NCBI GenBank assembly: GCA_905160935.1
Contig: CAJHZI010000520.1
Coordinates: 364,501-428,500 of the forward strand
DNA from: Enchytraeus crypticus
Taxonomy: Eukaryota > Annelida > Clitellata > Enchytraeida > Enchytraeidae
Length of the DNA: 64,000 bases
Direction of reading: 5' to 3'
The translations under genes and the position numbers were made by a program. Each line of letters begins with the position of its first letter. Position 1 is the first letter of the stretch. The notes under the pieces were generated by a model. The model did no database searches, was not told the DNA's origin, and saw only the letters and a list, made by a program, of their open reading frames with translations. Positions 1 to 13,738 of this stretch are shown in pieces.

Positions 1-190
1 GTAGGAGGCCCACCTCGTCAAAGCAGAATCCCCAAGAATAGTGTTATATAATAACAAGAATGAGTAGCCTATTTCTAGAGGATTTAAAGTTCCACTCATA
101 TAACGAATAACGAAAGATAGTGATGAGTGGAGGCGCTATATACCATGGACCTGCCAGTAGGCAGTGCACTGAGAGCGAGAGCGAGAGTTT
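1..190 (+). repeat. LINE 3'-end fragment
   Basis: It ends in accatggacctgccagtagg and cagtgcactgagagcgagag, matching the 3' terminus of the LINE at 49.9-52.45 kb. Its upstream part resembles the fragment at 28.97 kb. No coding sequence is seen in 191-747. Confidence 0.6.
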
Positions 191-747
191 ATATTTGATA
201 GAACTTTAATGATATTATTTTTATTTGACAGACTAAGCCGAGGCTGGGCGCCAATAGGTTCGACTATGACCTTCACTTCTGGCTCGGAGATCAGTGTTCG
301 CAGGTTCCTTTAACTCACAACCAGTTTGAAATTTAATTATAATTGTACGGGAATTTAGATTTTGATTTAACAGAGTATCGGTGTTTTGATATTTTAACAA
401 CTTATTTCAAGAATCTTCATCGGAATTTTTAGATAAGATATTTAGAATACCGTGAGATCTCCAGCGTAATGAATCGAGAGTGTAGATATCGGTAGAATAG
501 GTAATATGTTTGAGACTTCAATGGAGAAGTGATAATATTTGAGATATAATTTTAAGGTAGATATCATTACAATTGGCTGAGAAATTCATTAATTAAATTT
601 AAACTTAAATTTTAAGGCAAATATCAATGCAATTGAATAAGAAATTGATTAAATTGAAATTTTAAATTTTAAGGCAAGTATCAATACAACTAAATAATAA
701 ATAAATTAATTTAATTAATAACAATTAATGGATGAATGTGTATAAAG

Positions 748-2361
748 GATGAAATGGGCTCAGCAGCCATTAGAACGGTGGAGCTGGATGAGTTAGTGCT
801 GGGAGGAGCAGCTGTACAGTACAGAGAGGTTAGTATCAATCAGTCATTAATAAATCAATCAATCAATCAATCGGTCAGTCAATTATTCCGACAACCTATT
901 GTTCAATAAATTAATCACAAATTTATCAAATGTCTTTTTAAGAGTATTACATGTACATATATCGCTATTACTGGCTGGAGCCAGTGGCAATGTCGGTAGG
1001 GTATTCGACTGCGGATCAGTATGTGCGGGGTTCAAATCCTGGGCTCGCCCATCACTATCATCGCTTTCGAGTGAGGAAACTGACGTTAACATTAGCCTTA
1101 TTATAGGAATGGCGAGCAGCATTTAGATTCGATGTATTGGACATTAGTCATACAATAATCTAATTGGTTGTAGAATTAGTTTTCTTGACTTTTCTGTCCG
1201 GAATTTATTTACAGAAATTAATAATTTCATATAATTGCATTATTATCTGATACTGTTTTTGACTATCTACTGGAGAAAATGTTCCATTTTTGATAAAGCT
1301 TAGAATATGATATTTTATTGTTGGTGATCATTACAGACACAAGGGCATGAGTCGAAGCTATTTCTCTCCTACTTCAAAAGCGGAATACGGTAAGTAGGCC
1401 TACATGTACCATAGGTTTATATGATTTATATATTTAACTAGATTTGCCTGGCTTTTGTTAATGATTAGGTCTAAAAACGGTAACTAAAGCAAAACCAGTA
1501 GTTATGCCAATAATTTAACTACATTTAGAACTTTTACTCGTTTACTTAGTTTTAAGATCATGGCGCTCGATGTAGTTAATGCCAATGAAAACGCTGTAAT
1601 TGTAGGTTTTTGCATAACTAGCAATATTTGATTAATAGAGGAATTGTTGCCATAATTGTCAGTGGACTAGTCCTAACCCGTCATGTCATTGTATCTGAAT
1701 CTAGAGTATTATCTATTTATGAGTGGATGTTGAATGTCGTCACACATTGTGAGGCATATGCACACATAGTTAGGTACGTACACACACATAGTCAGACACA
1801 TACAAATTTACATAGTCAGGCATATACACACACGTAGTTAGGTATACATACACTCACACATAGTCAGGTACACACACATATAGTCAGGTATAAATACACT
1901 CACACATTGTCTGGTGCATATACACTCATACATTGTCAGGCGCAAACACACACACACATCCACACGTACATACACACGTACATACACACATACTTTATAT
2001 TCCACTCGTCGTCCAGGAAGCGACAGTGATATTGAGCTGTAAAATTAATGTACTCTTAATTAACCAGCAAGCTTTTTATAGTTCATTTATTCTTAGATAA
2101 CTAGCAAGTGATATGAATCTCATAGGCCTGCCACGTACTCTTAATAAGCAGTCGTGTGACATTTGGCTTGTATAAACACACGCACAATAGTTAAATGATC
2201 AACTATGTTGATATAATATGATATCTATCACTTTTAATACCACATGTTTAAACCGTTGGGCAATTTAATCCATTTTTAATGGGATTCAAACCCACGAGAG
2301 TTCAATGCACCTCAGGATGCATCATTTTAAACTGCATAACGTTGTTACTAGGCTATTGAGG

Positions 2362-2441
<80 letters not shown>

Positions 2442-2448
2442 TATATAT

Positions 2449-2483
<35 letters not shown>

Positions 2484-2601
2484 CACTCGACCGCGGATCA
2501 CTTGTGCGGGGTTCAAATCCTGGGCTCGCCGCCCGTCACTGACACGCTTTCGAGTGAGGAAACTGACGTTAACCTTAGCTTTACCAGCTTATATATATAC
2601 A

Positions 2602-2653
<52 letters not shown>

Positions 2654-3354
2654 TATATAGATATATACAGGGTGTGTGTGCTCGAAATGAACGCCCTGGG
2701 CTTTAATGCCGGCCAGAAGTCTTTTCTTACAGATATAATTGCGCTGTCAATGGACTGCTGTGGTAGGTCTTTCCAGATCTCTTGAAGAACAGCCTTTAAT
2801 TCCATTGTGTTTCTGGGTTTGGGCTTGAAAGCACGATACTTTTCCAACATGGGTCTCCAGGCAAAGAATCAGGTGGATTAAAATCTGGAGAATTAGGAGG
2901 CCAATCATCCATTTTTATGAAATCTGGGCTGTATTGTAAAAGACAGTATTGCGCAAGACGTTAAGTGTGAGCCGGCGCGCCCTCCTGTTGAAAAATTAAA
3001 TCATTTGACTTCAACTTGTTGCAGTCTTCAATCAGTTTCGGCAGAATAGTGTTAGTGTAATACATTGTAGCACAATATCAGAGTCGTCATCATCTAACGG
3101 CCATTTTCAGGGTCAGCACATTTTCAAAAAGGAATTGATTCTAACTGGCGTTTTACGTTGCGTATTAAATAAACAAAATCAATTTTTTTCGCAAAAACCT
3201 GGATAACTCCGGTTCCCTTAAAAATATTTTTACAAAATTTGGTCAGCTTGTGGTTAAAATCCTCCACAAGAGAACTTTAAAATTTCAAGGCGAAATATTA
3301 AGAATTGACTAGGCTATCGCAATTGTGCTACGGGGATATTTTTTAATGCGCACC

Positions 3355-3428
<74 letters not shown>

Positions 3429-4216
3429 GGTGGTTCAGAATAAATTAAACTACTTTGAAGGCTAATATAACTGTGACAATTTTTATCCAAGTGTCTTACT
3501 TGATGCATCAAATTAAAGACAATTCTCTTTTCTATTGACTTGCTAAATATCAAAGAGATACTAATACACATGTTTGAGAAATTTTCATAAGTCGCCGATA
3601 TGTAATTTTCAATGAAATTGCGTGAAAACTCAAAATCTAAAAATCAAGAATTCAAGATTATGCATTAGGCCTTAACTATTTCAAAAAGCGCATTGCAGTT
3701 TCTATCAATTCCCTAAATGAATCTAGAATTAATCGAACAAATGTTCAATGTGTCTACCATGTGCCCGAAAAACTGCATTCACCCGCTAGGACCACTGATC
3801 AATTGCCGAATCCACGAGCATTTGACTGATTTCAGCCCAACGGAGGACAATGATTCGTTTCAAATGTTCAGTGTCGTGAATTGGTTCACGATAGACTAAT
3901 TGCTGAAGACAATAGTAAACGATCGAATAGTAAATCGGTTTCAAATCAGGGGGGGTCTGTGAGGTGGCCAGTTCTTCGGTTCAATAAACTCTGATAGGTT
4001 TACTTTCATACAGGCGATCATATGACATGAAAAACATGAAAATTACATATCGGCGACTAATAATAATTTCTCAAAAGTGTGTAATAGTATCTCTTTGATA
4101 TTTAGCAAGTTAACAGAAAAGAGAATTGTCTTTAATTTAAAATATAAAGAATGACGTTTGGAGAAAATGTTCAAAGTTATTAGCCTTCAAAGTAGTTTCA
4201 TTTACTCTGGACCACC

Positions 4217-4253
<37 letters not shown>

Positions 4254-4369
4254 TATATGAATTGATCTGTAGTGATATGTACTGTTGGAGACGTTCCTGA
4301 CATCATCCCTGGATGAGAAGGCGGACGTTAAACCTTTATTTTACTATTTTATTATTTACTACATACATG

Positions 4370-4434
<65 letters not shown>

Positions 4435-7400
4435 TATACTTCTTGATTAATAGATATGTGACATTTGATTCACACCACTTGTTCTTAACCAACATATCGC
4501 TTATTGTTATTTAATAACAAAATCATCAGTGATTTAACAATAACTTTAGTTAAGTGTAGCTGTTTCCTATCTTATTACTATCTAGCAGGTTCCTAATAGA
4601 GTCTTTAGTTAACACAACTGGAGCTACAGCAGTAAAATAAAATAGAATAAATACAAATTAGACTTCTGTTTTCTTGTAACAGGTAGAGAAAATCCAGCGG
4701 GGTTTAGAACCAGTGTCTTCTTGCTTATCATCCAAGCATGCTACCTACTCGGCTGCCAGCAATAGTAGATAAATTTTCTCTGTTGTTTTCCAGATATTTG
4801 GATGGTGGGGTGGAGAGTGGACTGAAGAAAGTTGATCCGGATAAGTTTGAGAAGCGGCTGTTTCAAGTTAAAGGAAAGAAGAACATAAGAATTGCTCAGG
4901 TATAAATTCTAAATTAACTTCTTTTTCTGTTTGTACTGGCACGTACACTACTTGATAGAATAAATAGATCAGAACATATGGATAAGTGTTTAACCATTAT
5001 TGGTATCCCGGATTCTATCTCTCTACTAACTTTACTTTCCCATCAGAGAACGTTGTGCAAGGAATTTTGATAGTGACTGCTGACATTTAAATATGCATAA
5101 TGAATGTTGACTCTCTAGGATGCATCGTGTCTGTTGACACTTAAGGGTTCATCATGATTGTTGACACTCAAGGGTGTATCATGACTGTTGACAATCAAGG
5201 ATGCATCATGACTATTGACACTTAAGGATGCATCATGGATTTTGGCCCTCAAGGATGCATCATGACTGTTAACATTCATGAGTGCATCATGATTGTTGAC
5301 ACACAAGGAAGCATCATGACTGTTGACACTCAAGGATGCATCATAATTGTTGACATTTAATGATGCAAGCATCTTATTTAGTGGTTTTTATCGTATTGTG
5401 TAATGTTTTTAGTTTTAAAATGGTCATTTATAGCTTCATATTACTCTTTTATATTTCCTTTTAACTTCGAAACTCTCAACTCACAGGCTTAGTAGTTCAA
5501 ATCTCAAAATTTCATTATAAATAATAAATAAAATAAAATAAAGAGTTGTTATAGAGCTTGTCTAAATAGCAGACGGCTACCGGGTTCGAATTTCAGGTAG
5601 GGTGTTACTTAACAGTTTACATTGTGGTACGGAATTGAAGGTAAGCTTTAGGTAAGTTATTCGATAAATCAATAATTGAAGTTCCTTTATCTAGTGTTGC
5701 TTATGAAATGGTACGACAATTAAATGATAATGAGAACAGGTCATTACATTTGATAAGATTTCGTTCTTACAGTATTATCTTTAAAATCATGCGAGATTGC
5801 GTCATTGAGTTAGAAAAAGTTCATTGAAATTTTTATCGCTATAGGCTCAGAGTTGATATAAACTGTAGCGAGGTAGGAAGATTTTAAGCATTTGATTCAA
5901 CAGTTTCAGCGTTGCATTCGTACAACAATTATCTTTCGCTTTTCTAAAAATTTCCAACCTATTTTACAACAATAAACTACTAAGCTTTACTTGGTCTTCG
6001 TAAGTGTGGTATCTAAGAATTGGTTGAAGTGTCGATTGGATTGAATTAATAAAACACATTTAATAAAATCATAAAACAAAAGTCTATTTTGTCATGTAAC
6101 AGAGATATCAGAAAAATCTGATATCTCTCTCGTTCTTAGTGCACTGTCTACTGGCAGGTCCATGGTATATAACGCCTCCACCCCTCTCTGTCTTCCGCTT
6201 CGTGTTTTCCTCTTTATTTCCACATGTGAGTGGGTCTTTAAATCATCTAACATACCTAATCTCGGCCTGCATCTGCATCCTTCTGCCTCAGAAAAACTAT
6301 ATATACGTCAATAACATCATCCTCTATATATCTTATCGTAAACATCTTGTATCTTATATCCTCTATTTCATATTGTCAATATCTTTCATGTTTACTTTTA
6401 TATTTCTTCAGGTGGTATGCAGCTTCAGCTCATTGAATCAGGGAGACACTTTTGTGCTGGATTGCGGCAGAAATATCTATGTCTGGATTGGCCCAACCAC
6501 TGAAAAGAAAGAAAAACTCGGGGTATAACCGTGTACTGATTTATCAAAGTGTTTCATTGTTACCCAATCAGTTTTACATTCATATAGAGCAAGCAGCTCA
6601 TTCTTGTTCTCAAAAATTTCTCTAATTGTGTTATATTATGATTATTATGTATTATAATATTATAATATAATATGTATTATATAATGATATTATATGATAT
6701 ATGATATATATGTAATGTATATATGATATTATATGATATTATGTATATATGATATTATATGATATTATATGATATTATGTATATATGATATTATATGATA
6801 TTATGTATATATGATATTATATGATATTATATGATATATGATATATATGATATTATATGATATATGATATATATGATATATATGATATTATATGATATTA
6901 TGTATATATGATATTATATGATATTATATGATATATATGTAATGTAATATATTATGATATTATGTTTTAGAGTAGAAAGATAGTTAGATATTCGTTTATT
7001 GTTACGGTCAGAAGCAAATCTCCTTGTCTCTAAAACTGAGCGATACATTTAAGCTACCGTTACATTGACTGGTTCATATTAACGGTAGGTCCTGTTCCCC
7101 TGACATCTAAAAAGCTAAAGCTAATGTTAACATCTGTTTCCTCACTCGAAAGCGATGTCAGTGACGGACGAGCTCAGGATTTTACCCCCGCAAGCAATGA
7201 TCCGAGATCGAATATCTTACCTACATCACCACTGGCTCCAGCCGTGGCGATGTCGAATCACATCTCTGCCTATGATATCCTATCCGACATCTTTCCATGA
7301 TAACATTTTAAACATGAGTTCTTGTGTAACATACATGATTTTGCATGGTATACCCGCTGTTACATTTTCTACAGAAATCATGTTAATTTGCATATATTAC

Positions 7401-10400
7401 TCCTGAAAACACACAGTAGATTAAAGCTTCTGAAGCAGAACATTGATCATATCGTTAGCTTTATTTCAAGTGCAGACTTTGTAGGCATGGAGTGTATAAA
7501 AGGAGTTTGCACTATTGAGTGCAAACATGAGATTTCTATGGATTTAGAAGACTTAGCTGTTTGATATTCTGATAAATGCCAAGTAGGAAGCTTAATAAAT
7601 TAATAATAAAATTTATGGACCCTGGATTAGTCAATAAGTAGGGTCAGTTCGAAGTACGGATTCTTTTATAGAAATGATTGTTTGATACTTTGAATAATTG
7701 ATTGATGCTTTGTCTGATTGATTGATTGATGTTTTGCCTGATTGATTGATGCTTTGCCTGATTGATTTCTGACAGGGAGTAGAGCTGGCTAAACGAATCA
7801 GGGATGAAGAAAGGGGCGGAAAAGCTCATATCAGTGTTGTAGGTTAGTATTAAATATACAGAAAAAAAAAAAAAAAATAATCCCCTAGCGAAATCTCAAT
7901 AACTTTTAAGAAAACTCAAAATATCTCTACGAAATTTTCGGAGCTTCTAGGGGAGGAATTTTTGCGTATATCCTGCAAATTTGATGAAACTATTTTCATT
8001 AGTTACGAAATTACAGCATATCTACGAGAAAAGTGCTAAAATCAATTTTAACAAGGCTTTTCGAAATGTCAGTCGTTCCTTTTAAAGAAAATAACGAGCC
8101 TGAAAAGGGCCGTTTACGTAAGTGGTGGAGTTTAAGCCTGCAGTACCTTGTTAGCTGCTCCAATAAATGATGCTTAAAATTCGTTCTTATGTTAAAATTA
8201 TTCCTAAATTTTGAAGAAAATGTCCTGTACTTTTGTTTAAAAAGCCTTGTTAAAATTGATTTTAACATTTTTTTAGAAGAAACGCTGTATTTTTGTTACT
8301 TCTGAATATATTTTCACCAAATTTGCACGATAAGTGTAGAAATTCCTCCTCTGGAGGCTCTGAGAATTTTGTAAAACTATTTTGAGTTTTGTCCAAGTTA
8401 TCAAGACTTTTGGCAAAAAAACCGTGTTAAAACTAATTTTACAATTTTTTCGTAGAAACGCTGTAATATTTTTCCTGCTCAATAGATTTTCATTAAATTT
8501 TCAGGATATGCCCAGAAATTCCTCTCCTAGACGCTCCGCAAATTTCGTGAGAAATTTTGAGTTTTCGTAAAGTTATTGAGTTCTCGCTAGAGGATTATTT
8601 TTTTTTGCCCAGTCTGTATATTTCTCTCTCTCTCTCTCTCTCCCTAGTATTATCCTCTAATCCTAAGACCTAAATTCATGCAATATTACAATCACATACC
8701 TATCCAGTCTAACGTCAAGCCTCAGACTCTCATTGCTAACCTCTCGACACATTCAAGCTACCATTCTCACAAAATTCAAAACTCATAAATCTTCTTCATG
8801 CGAATAATCGAAAATTAATCTTTATAAGGCGACTGCTTATTTCCCAGAGGCAGCTATATTAAGTACCTTAAAGTATATTGTAATACCTTTTCGTTATTAT
8901 TTTTATAATATGAATCAATTCTATTTCTTTTGTATCATTTTAGTTAATTTTTTTCTATCAATCAATAAATGAAATGGATTCTTTTGTGCTAGAGGAAGAC
9001 TGGAACACGAATGAGGAGTTCTTCAATGCTCTGGGCAAGAGAGAGAAGGTCATCAGAGCTGCCAGTGACCAAGATGATGATGACATCATTCGAAGAATTG
9101 ATCAGGAAATGGTTCTCTATGAGTAAGTTATCAGGGGTTATGTATTAGTAAGTTATCAGGGGTTCTCTACGAATATGTTCTCAGGGGATTAGTACAAGTG
9201 AGTCTTCAAGAAATCTGAGTGTGTAAGTTATCAAGTGATCTTTATAAGGTATATTTTATAAGATATTTACAGATTTTGTCATGGATTTGTCCATCTGAAA
9301 ATGTATGGAATGATTGATTAATTGTGCCTTTAATTGATTGATTGGTAACATAGAATCCTGGAGATTAATCGTGCATTTAATTGATTGATTGGTAACATAG
9401 AATCCTGGAGATTAATCGTGCATTTAATTAATTAATTGGTAACATAGAATCCTGGAGATTAATCGTGCATTTAATTTATTGATTGGTAACATAGAATCCT
9501 GGAGATTAATCGTGCATTTAATTTATTGATTGGTAACATAGAATCCTGGAGATTAATCGTGCATTTAATTGATTGATTGGTAACATAGGATCCTGGACGC
9601 CACAGATGAGAGAGAGGAACAGATTAATCCGGTGGCTCAGAAGCCATTGAAGCAATCTCTGCTCAACTCTAAGGTTACCATTCAGTAATTCCTGTTCATT
9701 TTTACCATGTATAATCATAAAACAGGATTGTTTTCTCAGGGAATGACGCCCTTGCTCAGTAAATGTTAGTCGAAGCTGAGGAAGGCACAGGGACGCACGT
9801 CGTCATAAGCAGAATTTCCCTAGCATAATGGTATATCAAAAGGGATGTTAAAAATAATTTTTATAATATTTGTTATTGAATCGCAAACTAGGCGATACGT
9901 TTTGCTTTATAATTGATGACTCTTCTATATTATCTCTTATGATTTGGAAGAGATTTCTATTCAATTAATTAATAAGTTAGTTCATCCCTTTTCATTGATG
10001 CTTGCTTTGTAACTGTTGAAGTCTTGTCATTTTTGTTACTTTAAGCGCACACGATAATTAGTAAATATTCGCTCTTTACATTCCGCTATCCTATAAAATT
10101 CTGATAAATTATGTTATCCAAGACCTACATAGGATTGAAACGAGGACTGAAGCAAGCATTGTTCAATAGATAAACACGGAGCTCGATGTCCCTTCCCCGG
10201 GACTTTCCGTGTCCTGTAAATATCCCAGTGTCACTTCTAATAACTATTGATTGATTGAGTGATATTCATACACTCCATTAACTAATTGATGTATTTATTT
10301 ACTGGTTTTGGGATTCAATTATTTGGTTGATTTATTAGTTGATTGATTTGTTAAACTATTGATTGATTGATTGATTGATTAATTGATTGATTGATATTTT

Positions 10401-12205
10401 GATTGATTGATTGACGTAGAACTGCTATGTATTGGACGTTGGATGCGCTGGTATCTATGTTTGGCTGGGGAAATTCTCCAGTACTTCCTTTAAGACTAAA
10501 GTCTGGTCATCTGTCAGCGTGAGAACTTTTCTTATTCGCATGATATCAATTGTACCTATTAATTCACTAAATTTCTCATTAATTCAAAATAATGTAGACG
10601 GTAGGTTAATATAGGTGGTTTGGGATGGTTAATGTCATCTTGTGGCTTCCATTTTTAGTTTCCATTTGCATTCGTCATTTCCTATATCATTAGACAGCCG
10701 ACTCTAACCACATGTGTATTTAACCATCAATCAATCAATCAATAAGAATTTAACGTTCGGTTAGTTTTAAGGCAATGTCAGGGACGTCTCTTGCAGACTC
10801 TATACGAATATAATATAACCAGTAACATATTCAGTTCATTTTGTTCCACTATTCTATGATATCTGTTATATGATGTAGAGATTCCTGGAGAAGAGGAACT
10901 ACCCCAGGTGGGTTGTGGTCACCAAGGTGGTTGACGGCGGAGAGACCTCTGCCTTCAAGCAGTACTTCAAGGGCTGGGCGGATGGGCCGGCACCAGTCCC
11001 AGGGGCACCATCAGCGTCAGGACATGTGGCGGGTATGTGCTGACTGGGTGAAAACTAACGAATAGCCAAACCATAAATTGCGCGTGTCTTAAAAAACGAT
11101 TGTGCAGGAATTGAGGAAGGCAACGAGAAGCACCTTAGATGTTATAGTTTTCTTAAGCTTTAGGCTACGTTAAGATGCGGAGATGACATGGCTCTGCGTG
11201 AATGGATTAACTCGTTAATCGATGATGTGCACTTTTTGGAGCGTGAAAGCAGAATATGAGTAGGAAAATGTACCATGGTTCTGCTGCTCGAAAAAACGCT
11301 AGAGAGAAAGATTATCAGATTAACTTGCATCTCTTAATCTACCTCTTATGTATATAGTGCAATAAGCAAAGTGGTAAGCGTGACTGTTAGAGCATAAATC
11401 TAAAAAAACATGAAAATTATTTAAATTAGTGCGCGTACATATCCAGTTTAACAGTTTTGAGTTCTAATGTATCTGAAATTGAGCCTATATGTGAACCATA
11501 TATGTGAACATTACAGGTTTGCAAGAACGTCTTTTGATGTTCTAAATAATTCATTAATTAAGTAAATAAATAAATAAATCAGCAAGTACGTAAATAAATA
11601 AATGTTCAATTAAAGAAACACAAGCCACGCTAATCAACGTGCACTCTATTATTTCTACAGCCCAGGATTACTCAGGGGCGGATGGGGTGGATGCGGCGAC
11701 CCTCCACAAGAAAGCTGGGAAGGCGGAGCAATGGATGCCGGATGATGCTACTGGAAAAGTGGAAGTATGTAACGACATGGATTTCATTGTAGCGTCACAA
11801 GTGCTGGAAAAGTACTTTAATTTATGAAACTAAAAAAAATAAAAGTTAAAGTAAAGGAATTAATTTTTAGGAGCTAAAAGTAGAACTAAAAGTAACACTC
11901 TCTTCAAGACTTCTTCGCTAAATTGTAACCAATAAGTCATAAGTACTCTTGTTTATACCACAGAGAGAAAAAGAGTTCGTGCTTGTACTGCAAAGCGTTT
12001 AGGGTGTACAGTGCCTCTAGAACTCTGTCAGTACCTATAGTGCTCGATGTTGTCATTAATGACTGTAGCACTCTAATTGTTATTATTACTATTATTATTA
12101 TATTATTATTATTATTATTATTAAAATTATTATCTATCAATAATATATATATATAATATTCTAATATAATATATATATAATATATAATATTAATAATATA
12201 TATAT

Positions 12206-12254
<49 letters not shown>

Positions 12255-12261
12255 ATATATA

Positions 12262-12306
<45 letters not shown>

Positions 12307-13696
12307 TAAATATATATATATATATATATTATTAATATTAATTATTGTTCTCTTTGTTCAGGTGTGGAGGATAGAGAAGAACGAGCTGGTAGTTGTTCCA
12401 CAGAGGGCGCATGGTGTGTTCTTTGGTGGAGATTGTTACGTCATACTCTACACGTACGGTGTCAAGGACAACGAGCAGTATATAATCTACTTCTGGCAGG
12501 TTTGATTTACATATCAATAATGTGCAGCTGTAATTAATAAACGACTAGGGGCAAGTTATTTGTGTCACAGAATAAATTTGTCGATCAATTATGCAACCAA
12601 TCAATTAGAATATGAATCTTCATTGTGACCGTTGAACTCTGGAATATAAATCCATGAATCAATGAGGCCAACAGCAAAAACAACACAATAACGCCAACAA
12701 TTCGAATACTACTGGAGTAAATGACGACATCGAACATTATAGAATTATTGAACGAAACCAAAGCTGGCGGGCAAAAGTAAGAGTCCAAAAAGAGTAAAAA
12801 GAACTAAAACCCTGAAAACTGTTCGATAACCGCCGATCAGTATAAGCGGGATTCAAACCCTGGGCTCTCCCGTCACTGACATCGCTTTCGCGTGAGGAAA
12901 CTGACGCTAACTTAGCTTAAGTTTTTCTTAATTATTTGATTAGCTAATTAACTAACTAATTAATTAATGGATTGATTACAGGGTCGTAATTCAACAACGG
13001 ACGAGAAGACAGCCTCAGCAGGGCAGGCCGTTGCCCTTGACAACAAGCTGGGGGGCAGAGCCGTTCAGATCAGAGTGGTGGAGTTTAAAGAACCCCTCCA
13101 CTTCATGAAAATATTCGGCGGAAAACTGATCGTATTTGAGGTAAGACTCACAAAGAACTTTACAAAATGTCAGAAAAATACCACAAAAAAATAAGAAATC
13201 AAATATATTGGTGCGAATAGGGCCAATAAAAACTGCGAAGGGTTGTTTTTAATGCAGCAAGCAATAGGGGCCTACAAACTTCACAGCAAAAGTCTGTTAG
13301 TATCAAATAATAGTGTATAAGGTATTAAAATACCATTATAGTGTTAATATGGGGACGTCCATAACATCATTCCTGGATGATGAAATGGACGTTAAACCTT
13401 TATTATTATTACTTTTTATTGCCCTGGGCTGTATAGGACCCAGGGATAAATAAATAAGAAAAAAGAAAGACTTTATTTAATTAAAAGAAAGATGCAAAAG
13501 TAAAAAGCTGGTAAAGCTAAGGTTAACGTCAGCTTCCTCTCTCGAAAGCGATGACAGTGACGGGCGAGTCCAGGATTTGAATCCGACACCTACTGATCCG
13601 CGGTCGAGTATCTTACCGACTTCATCAGTAATAATAATAATAATAAAAATAGTACTAATAATAATAATAATAATTATTATTATTATTATTAGTGTT

Positions 13697-13738
<42 letters not shown>

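Noticed and set aside
971-1105. tRNA gene
   Set aside because: The sequence has A/B-box-like motifs but no convincing cloverleaf, and it is repeated with a common SINE body; the same applies to the similar heads at 4.7, 27.2, 31.9 and 41.6 kb.
5115-5372. 85-codon minus-strand frame with SVNSHDASL repeats
   Set aside because: It is a minisatellite translation with no splice or family support.
6139-6528. 129-codon open frame on the plus strand
   Set aside because: It is a chimera of an antisense LINE 3' end (6135-6290), intron sequence and villin exon 4. Only the last part is coding.
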